Assembly: GCF_029439455.1 (NCBI RefSeq)
Contig: NZ_JAQFVG010000311.1
Span: 204,681-268,680 of the forward strand
Length of the DNA stretch: 64,000 nt
Direction: 5' to 3'
Origin: Caballeronia sp. BR00000012568055
Lineage (GTDB): Bacteria; Pseudomonadota; Gammaproteobacteria; Burkholderiales; Burkholderiaceae
Under the pieces are notes generated by a model, which searched no databases, was not told where the DNA came from, and was given only the letters and a program-made list of their open reading frames with translations. Both the position numbers and the translations under genes were made by a program. Below are positions 59,542 through 64,000 of the stretch, piece by piece (positions within the stretch are counted from its first letter, which is position 1; each line of letters begins with the position of its first letter).

Positions 59542-60822
59542 GTGAAAATACTATTCAATTTCTCGCCCCTGTTAGATAACGCGGGACTTCCTCAGCGGCT
59601 TACCAAAGAGCTTGCCGAACTTTTCAACCGCCATCTATCGAAAGCTCATAGCACGACACGTGTGACGTCGAACGCCATCTCCATCAAAACGCAAAGCTAT
59701 CGCGTGCGGCATCTCATTGCCGGCTTCCGCGAACTGCGCAAGGGCGGTTTCGCACTGCAGTCGCCTTGGAACCTGTCCGAAAAACACATCGCTCATCTGG
59801 TCAAGCTGTGGGTCTCGGAAAAGGACCAGGCACCGGGCACCGTCGAGAACAAGCTGACCTACTGGCGGACACTTGCCGCCTGGATGAAAAAGCACCAGCT
59901 AGTGGGCACGGTCGATGACTACATCAAGCGGCCCGACGGATATCGCCGCTATTACGTGGCGCAGGAAGATAAATCCTGGGAAGCGGCGAACGTTGACGTC
60001 AACGAAGTGATCTCCCGGCTTTGTGAGCATGATCGGTGGGTTGCGATTCAGGTCGAATTGCAAGCGACGTTCGGCTTGCGCGCCCAAGAAAGCATGCTTT
60101 TGCGTCCATTGCAATGTCTGCGTATCTCGGGCCACCTGCACGTCATCGACGGTACGAAGGGTGGCAGGCCCCGGCTCGTGCCGATCGATGCTGAATGGCA
60201 ATACGAAGTCCTCATCCGTGCAGCGAGGCTCTCGAATCCTCGCACCGGCTCAATGATTCCGGAGCCATGGTCGCTCAAGCGGTGGTACCGCCATTTCTAT
60301 CACGTGCTCCAGAAAGAGGGCATCGCGCGCGGTGGCTTGGGTGTCACGGTCCACGGGCTGCGCCACGCTTACCTCCAAAAGATGTACGAGGATATAACCG
60401 GGGTGCCGGCACCGATCAAACTGCCAGATCACCGGCCAGATCCGGAACTTCATAAAAGGGCCATGCAACAGCTGGTCGAAGCCGCGGGGCATAGCCTTGC
60501 AGCGAAGGCGACGGCCTACATCTCAACCTTCGCGACGGCGGAGCGCCTGTCTAGGCCTGTGGTGACCTTCGAGCAGGCGATCGCGGCTCTTCATGCGGCG
60601 AACGGCGTCAAATCGGAGGCGGCGAAGCGCCTGAAAATTTCAAGGCAAGCGTTTTATCGGATACTTGCAAAAGGTGGCCCGTTGCCAACTGTAGCGCCTG
60701 CAAACCCCGCCGAGACCGAAGCACCGTCAACATCCGCGCCTAACGAGGCCCTCGAAGGTCCAGTGTTGGCTCAGATAATCAACAACGCGACGCCGGGCCA
60801 ACTTTCACTGCTTGCCGAATAG
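59542..60822 (+). CDS. Tyrosine recombinase with C-terminal Fis-like helix-turn-helix
   Basis: The 426-aa protein has a SAM-like arm/core-binding region (about 30-135) and a catalytic domain with a full R-K-H-R-H-Y set: Arg180 (FGLRAQES), Lys206 (GTKGGRPR), His271 and Arg274 (HGLRHAYL), His317 (AGHSLAAK), Tyr326 (TAYIS). After it, residues 343-378 form a helix-turn-helix (AAKRLKISRQAFYRILAKG), not usual for integrases. Start is GTG at 59542. Typical of recombinases on plasmids and genomic islands. No tRNA or att site was recognised nearby. Confidence 0.8.
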   Translation: MKILFNFSPLLDNAGLPQRLTKELAELFNRHLSKAHSTTRVTSNAISIKTQSYRVRHLIAGFRELRKGGFALQSPWNLSEKHIAHLVKLWVSEKDQAPGTVENKLTYWRTLAAWMKKHQLVGTVDDYIKRPDGYRRYYVAQEDKSWEAANVDVNEVISRLCEHDRWVAIQVELQATFGLRAQESMLLRPLQCLRISGHLHVIDGTKGGRPRLVPIDAEWQYEVLIRAARLSNPRTGSMIPEPWSLKRWYRHFYHVLQKEGIARGGLGVTVHGLRHAYLQKMYEDITGVPAPIKLPDHRPDPELHKRAMQQLVEAAGHSLAAKATAYISTFATAERLSRPVVTFEQAIAALHAANGVKSEAAKRLKISRQAFYRILAKGGPLPTVAPANPAETEAPSTSAPNEALEGPVLAQIINNATPGQLSLLAE

Positions 60823-60839
60823 GGTTACCATCGCTAACG

Positions 60840-60856
60840 GACGACGTCCCGTCGTC
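60840..60856 (+). terminator. Hairpin after the recombinase gene
   Basis: GACGACG-TCC-CGTCGTC forms a perfect 7-bp stem 18 bp after the stop. There is no T-tract, so it is a weak terminator candidate. Confidence 0.3.
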
Positions 60857-61394
60857 ATGATCGGCGACGGATTTCGGCCCTTAGATATGGTGCATAGTCG
60901 ACACTGATTACGATGAACGGCCATCACTATCAGCGCAATACTCGGCGCAAGCAAGGATGAAGCCGTGCCTTTGCTCACACCCGCGCCGCTCGTCGTTTTT
61001 TCCAGTAGTCACAGGAGTTGCACTTACGCACTGTGCTCGGATTTTCAATGAACTCCGGGCTCATGCGAAAGGATGGTCCCGCTCGTTTTGAAAGACGCCG
61101 TAAAAGCACGTCTCCTACCGCGTTTCATATTGCGCCGCTCTTAGTGGTCCCGCACGACCTGTTTTTTGGCTGGAAAAGCAGGATTCCGCACCCGATAACG
61201 CCATTTCGTCATGTAAAAAGTGTGCCGAATAAGGGCGAGGTGACTATATGGCACGTGTAGTAAAAGGAAAATTTACTCAGCGAATCAATGGTTACGCTGG
61301 TCTTGGAATCTAGTGGGACGCTATCTGGGTAGTGTCGCTCGCAGGCCAAACAACTGCGGACTCACGCTGCTGGCACAACATCCCTCAAATAACT
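60857..61394. other. Region without a recognised gene
   Basis: Only short frames with no family resemblance were seen. Nothing else was recognised. Confidence 0.4.
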
Positions 61395-61651
61395 TTAATA
61401 GTTATGCGGCTGCAAATAGGGCGCTTGCCCGGTGAAGGTTCCCATCGGCCGGTATGGCTGCGAAAGGCGGCACTATAACGATTGCGGACGAGCTCGGTAA
61501 GGCGTGCCACAACATTCGATTCCTCATCATCGAGACGTTTGTTCAGCAGGTGTCCCTCGTAGCCTTGTGTGACGATCTGCTCGCGGCCGAGCAAGCTGCT
61601 CAGTTGACGCTGAAGTTCGGCCGCGTAATCTTTGGTGGGTATGGCTGGCAT
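61395..61651 (-). pseudogene. Decayed small protein gene (HTGRWEP family)
   Basis: The frame from 61651 reads PTKDYAAELQRQLSSLLGRE, VARLTELVRNRYSAAFRSHTGRWEP, which resembles a family of about 95-aa Burkholderia proteins I recall. After RWEP the frame is lost; in another frame the sequence reads FTGQAPYLQPHNY-stop, matching the expected end with a stretch missing. So a deletion with frameshift removed about 20 residues. Function is unknown. Confidence 0.55.
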
Positions 61652-62442
61652 GTCTGTCTCTCGATTACGATGCGCCCGTTTGCAGCGGATAGTCCCGTAA
61701 GGTCCATTCGACGTGGCCTGCTGTACTAGCCAGCAGTTTTATTGCGAGTCAGCGCGGCGCCGCCCATCATGCAAAGAGCGGTTGGTGCTACCTCCGCGCT
61801 GTTGGTGTCCGTACTGTGTGCGGCTTTTGCGGTTTATTCGAAAAGTCTCTGTAAATCTATCAGGAACGAAGCGATACCTTTTCGCGGCTCTTTCTACGAA
61901 ATTCAAATTATCCTGATAATCTCAACGGTGGTCCGGAGCGCGTCCGGCGCTTTTCCGATGCACCGCCACGCCGCCTGTTCGTTATGACATCCCGGATGAC
62001 GTAAGCTTCGTTGTCGCTTGACGAGAGCCTGACTGGCAACCCTGTCATGCTAGACGCGGGCCGGCGTCCCTCACGCACTGCGACATACTACTTACGTCAT
62101 CGCCGCTTCCATCCACCAAGCCTACGATGGATGCTCCGCCGATTCAGACCCAATTTCGGCGCTTCCAGCAATTCACTCGTTTAGCCGATCATCCGCGACG
62201 GAGTTTGATCTTACGATTGTATGTTTCAAATCTCTTCGGCACTGTACCTGCATACCGCGTCGGGCGTTTCCAAGCGCCACGCAATGCCTGACGAGCGATG
62301 TGTCTTCCTCTTAATTGAATGGGCTATCGAAATCGCGACCTTTACCAGCTCCTGATGCGCGTCGTCGAATTTAAGATTGTTTCTGCAGCACTCGAAACGA
62401 AAAATCGAAAGCTAACGACCACCGAAGACCTGGAGCTTTGCT
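61652..62442. other. Region without a recognised gene
   Basis: Several short frames, none convincing. It is likely degraded accessory DNA. No RNA gene was seen. Confidence 0.4.
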
Positions 62443-63099
62443 ATGTTAAAACGATCCCGCTTGCACGCTCAAATGCAGCTTACCGCCTTTTTTCCCACGC
62501 AGGCGTACCTCGGGTACCCTAAAAGTTATCAGGAGGAGCCTTCGCTTAGGCAACGCAGGCGCGAATACGCCGAGTTCTCGCGCAAGCTTCGCGCGGTCTT
62601 CGCTCCGCTGCTACTGAACCAGTATGCGTTGCACGAACACATGATGGTGCAGACGAGTCTAGGATTTTCGGGCGGGGCCGCAGGCGCGGACTGCATAGCT
62701 GTTACACGCTTCGGCGTCTTTGTCATCACGCGCATTCGGTCGATGGGTGCCCTTAGCTTGACGACCAAGGCAAATGAACTTCTCGTCACCGAGTCCGACA
62801 CGGCGCACGTAATTCGATGTCCTCTTTGGCAAGCCGCGCCAGTCGTGCATTTCCTGTCCGCGCTACTGTCGGATCTGAAGTGCCCAGTTGAGGCCATCGC
62901 GATCACTACCGACGACGCTTGCAAGATCGACTTCGACCTTCCCCCATCGATTATGAAACTGCACGAATTGGATCAGTTTCTGCGACAAAGGTATGCCCCC
63001 TTCGTTGGAGTGCAGTGGTCTTTCTTCGACGTCAACCAAATCAGTGCGCGCATTCGCCAAGGGTGTCGTGATTGGGACAAGGAAGTGGATGAAGCATAG
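62443..63099 (+). CDS. Hypothetical protein, possibly degenerate NERD-like
   Basis: The 218-aa soluble protein begins after GGAG at a suitable distance. Its centre, GADCIAVTRFGVFVITRIRSMGALS, resembles the core strand of NERD (nuclease-related) domains, where the usual E-x-K is here T-R-I, so catalysis would be lost. The rest (ESDTAHVIRCPLW, LPPSIMKLHELDQFLRQRY) is compatible with that fold. This is a suggestion only; it could be an unrelated family. Confidence 0.5.
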   Translation: MLKRSRLHAQMQLTAFFPTQAYLGYPKSYQEEPSLRQRRREYAEFSRKLRAVFAPLLLNQYALHEHMMVQTSLGFSGGAAGADCIAVTRFGVFVITRIRSMGALSLTTKANELLVTESDTAHVIRCPLWQAAPVVHFLSALLSDLKCPVEAIAITTDDACKIDFDLPPSIMKLHELDQFLRQRYAPFVGVQWSFFDVNQISARIRQGCRDWDKEVDEA

Positions 63100-63592
63100 G
63101 CACGTGATGGCTTAATGCCTGACGAGCGCCGTGCGCGTAATGGTGGGCCAAGTCGGTGCTCAGATCGGAGCAGTCTCGCGCACCGGTCGACCGTCCAACC
63201 CTGGCGTAAGCTCACAGTTACATTAGGTCTCGTCGCTGACGATGTCGTTCGTTACGACACGGCGCATTTGGAACGTGTCATGGCATCCCGCCCAAGATCG
63301 TTTTTCGGCAAACATACTGTGAGGAAGCAATTTGTAAGCAGGCGATGCGATTGTTGTGCAATTAGCCGGGCCGAACTGATTTCGCAATATCCACTTGTTA
63401 TCCTTTAGAATCAGGGATGTAGACTCGATTGGAGTCCGATGAAGTGGAAATATCAGGACGAACTCTTCGGCCCGGGTTTTACAGTTCAATACGACTAGTA
63501 GGGCCAACGGGGAAAAGCGAAGGGGGCCGTGACGGCGACGCCGGGATGCAGGCGTATGGGCGGCGACAATTATTTTGGCCGGCCAAGATAGT
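63100..63592. other. Region without a recognised gene
   Basis: Short frames only; one 19-codon ORF at 63439 (MKWKYQDELFGP) has no known relatives that I can name. Confidence 0.35.
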
Positions 63593-63864
63593 TATATGAA
63601 CGCCCCCGATGCGCCAGGTTTTCTTGCGTGTTGCATCGACAGGATAGGTTGCAGCTTTATATGCGGCCTCATTGCAGCGTGATACGCTGCGGGCCCCGAT
63701 GAAATCCGCTGACTCGCTCCTCATTTGTCGCACGAGCTACGCGCTCAAACTATCTTTCAGGCTTAGCGAGTTCAGGTCCGACCTGTCTTGTCATCACGCT
63801 CGATTGCCAACGCAACCTTTCGAAGTCATCCTGCAAGCTTCAATCTTCCATACGGTTCTACTTA
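63593..63864 (-). ncRNA. Candidate bridge/seek RNA region of the IS110 element
   Basis: IS110-family elements encode a structured RNA in a non-coding end that programs target choice; in IS1111-type members it lies after the transposase. This region is non-coding and has hairpins such as GCAGCGT-GAT-ACGCTGC (63674-63690). Assignment is by position and family knowledge only. Confidence 0.4.
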
Positions 63865-64000
63865 TCAAGCTGGTCGTGCACTGACGTGCCCCTGGTTGTA
63901 CGCCGTACCATGTGCGAGAACTGCCCAGATTGTTCGGGCCATCTTGTTAGCAAGTGCTACGGTCACCACGTTGGATGGCCGTCGTTTCTGCAACTGCTCA
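63865..64000 (-). CDS. IS110-family transposase, C-terminal fragment
   Basis: Reading leftwards from the window edge the frame gives EQLQKRRPSNVVTVALANKMARTIWAVLAH then GTAYNQGHVSARPA-stop. This matches the C-terminus of IS110/IS116/IS902 DEDD transposases, whose catalytic Ser lies earlier in the same domain. The gene continues beyond 64000. Confidence 0.85.
   Translation of the reverse strand, partial: EQLQKRRPSNVVTVALANKMARTIWAVLAHGTAYNQGHVSARPA

Larger units (their letters stand above)
63593..64000 (-). mobile_element. IS110-family element, 3' part
   Basis: Contains the transposase C-terminus plus a non-coding end of about 270 bp. The tip at about 63593-63606 (ATATGAACGCCCCC on the plus strand) resembles Burkholderia IS110/IS1111 ends as I recall. 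The rest lies beyond the window edge. Confidence 0.6.

Noticed and set aside
61018..61260. 80-aa ORF in the accessory region
   Set aside because: No ribosome site, no family resemblance and no neighbour support; treated as chance.

Overview
The window looks like a chromosomal segment from a Burkholderia-related betaproteobacterium (Caballeronia/Paraburkholderia type). This rests on high GC, the protein families present and the gene order: yqgE-ruvX-pyrR-pyrB-pyrC'-plsC, thiD beside rubredoxin, rmlBACD-wzm-wzt, and DUF4148 and DUF2242 proteins. Species is not determined.

Positions 1-17.4 kb hold mostly metabolic and envelope genes. They begin with the edge of a GntR regulator, a truncated antitoxin-like ORF lying antisense to the end of an MFS transporter, and a divergent xdhABC purine-oxidation operon whose XdhC lacks its N-terminal domain. 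A 740-bp inverted-repeat element follows xdhC. Next come AraC and LysR regulators, a DsbA-fold isomerase, an orphan TAXI-type binding protein, a BON-domain protein, a 3-hydroxybutyrate-oligomer hydrolase and three small exported proteins.

Positions 17.4-33 kb are housekeeping. They hold groES-groEL with a CIRCE operator and strong promoter, an atypical ThiD, rubredoxin (56 aa), an unidentified helical protein, DNA photolyase, and the overlapping yqgE-ruvX-pyrR-pyrB-pyrC'-plsC operon. Between plsC and apaH sits an IscB gene with all nuclease residues intact. A strongly structured untranslated leader precedes it and is a good candidate for its guide (omega) RNA.

Positions 33-58 kb form a surface-polysaccharide locus. 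It contains dTDP-L-rhamnose synthesis (rfbBACD), a decayed hldD whose tail runs in frame into a rhamnosyltransferase, and the ABC exporter wzm-wzt. It also contains two tandem double-GT2 transferases, a GT2-like/GT9 fusion, a GT61 protein and a 1377-aa protein combining a degenerate sulfotransferase-like start, GT4 and RgpF domains. A sugar epimerase, a sulfotransferase, an APS kinase (cysC), a methyltransferase and an O-acyltransferase complete it. The likely product is a rhamnose-containing, methylated, acylated and possibly sulfated glycan.

Positions 58-64 kb are a gene-poor accessory region. It contains a 220-bp imperfect direct repeat, a tyrosine recombinase with an added C-terminal helix-turn-helix, a decayed small gene, a possible degenerate NERD-like protein, and the 3' end of an IS110-family element with its structured non-coding end.
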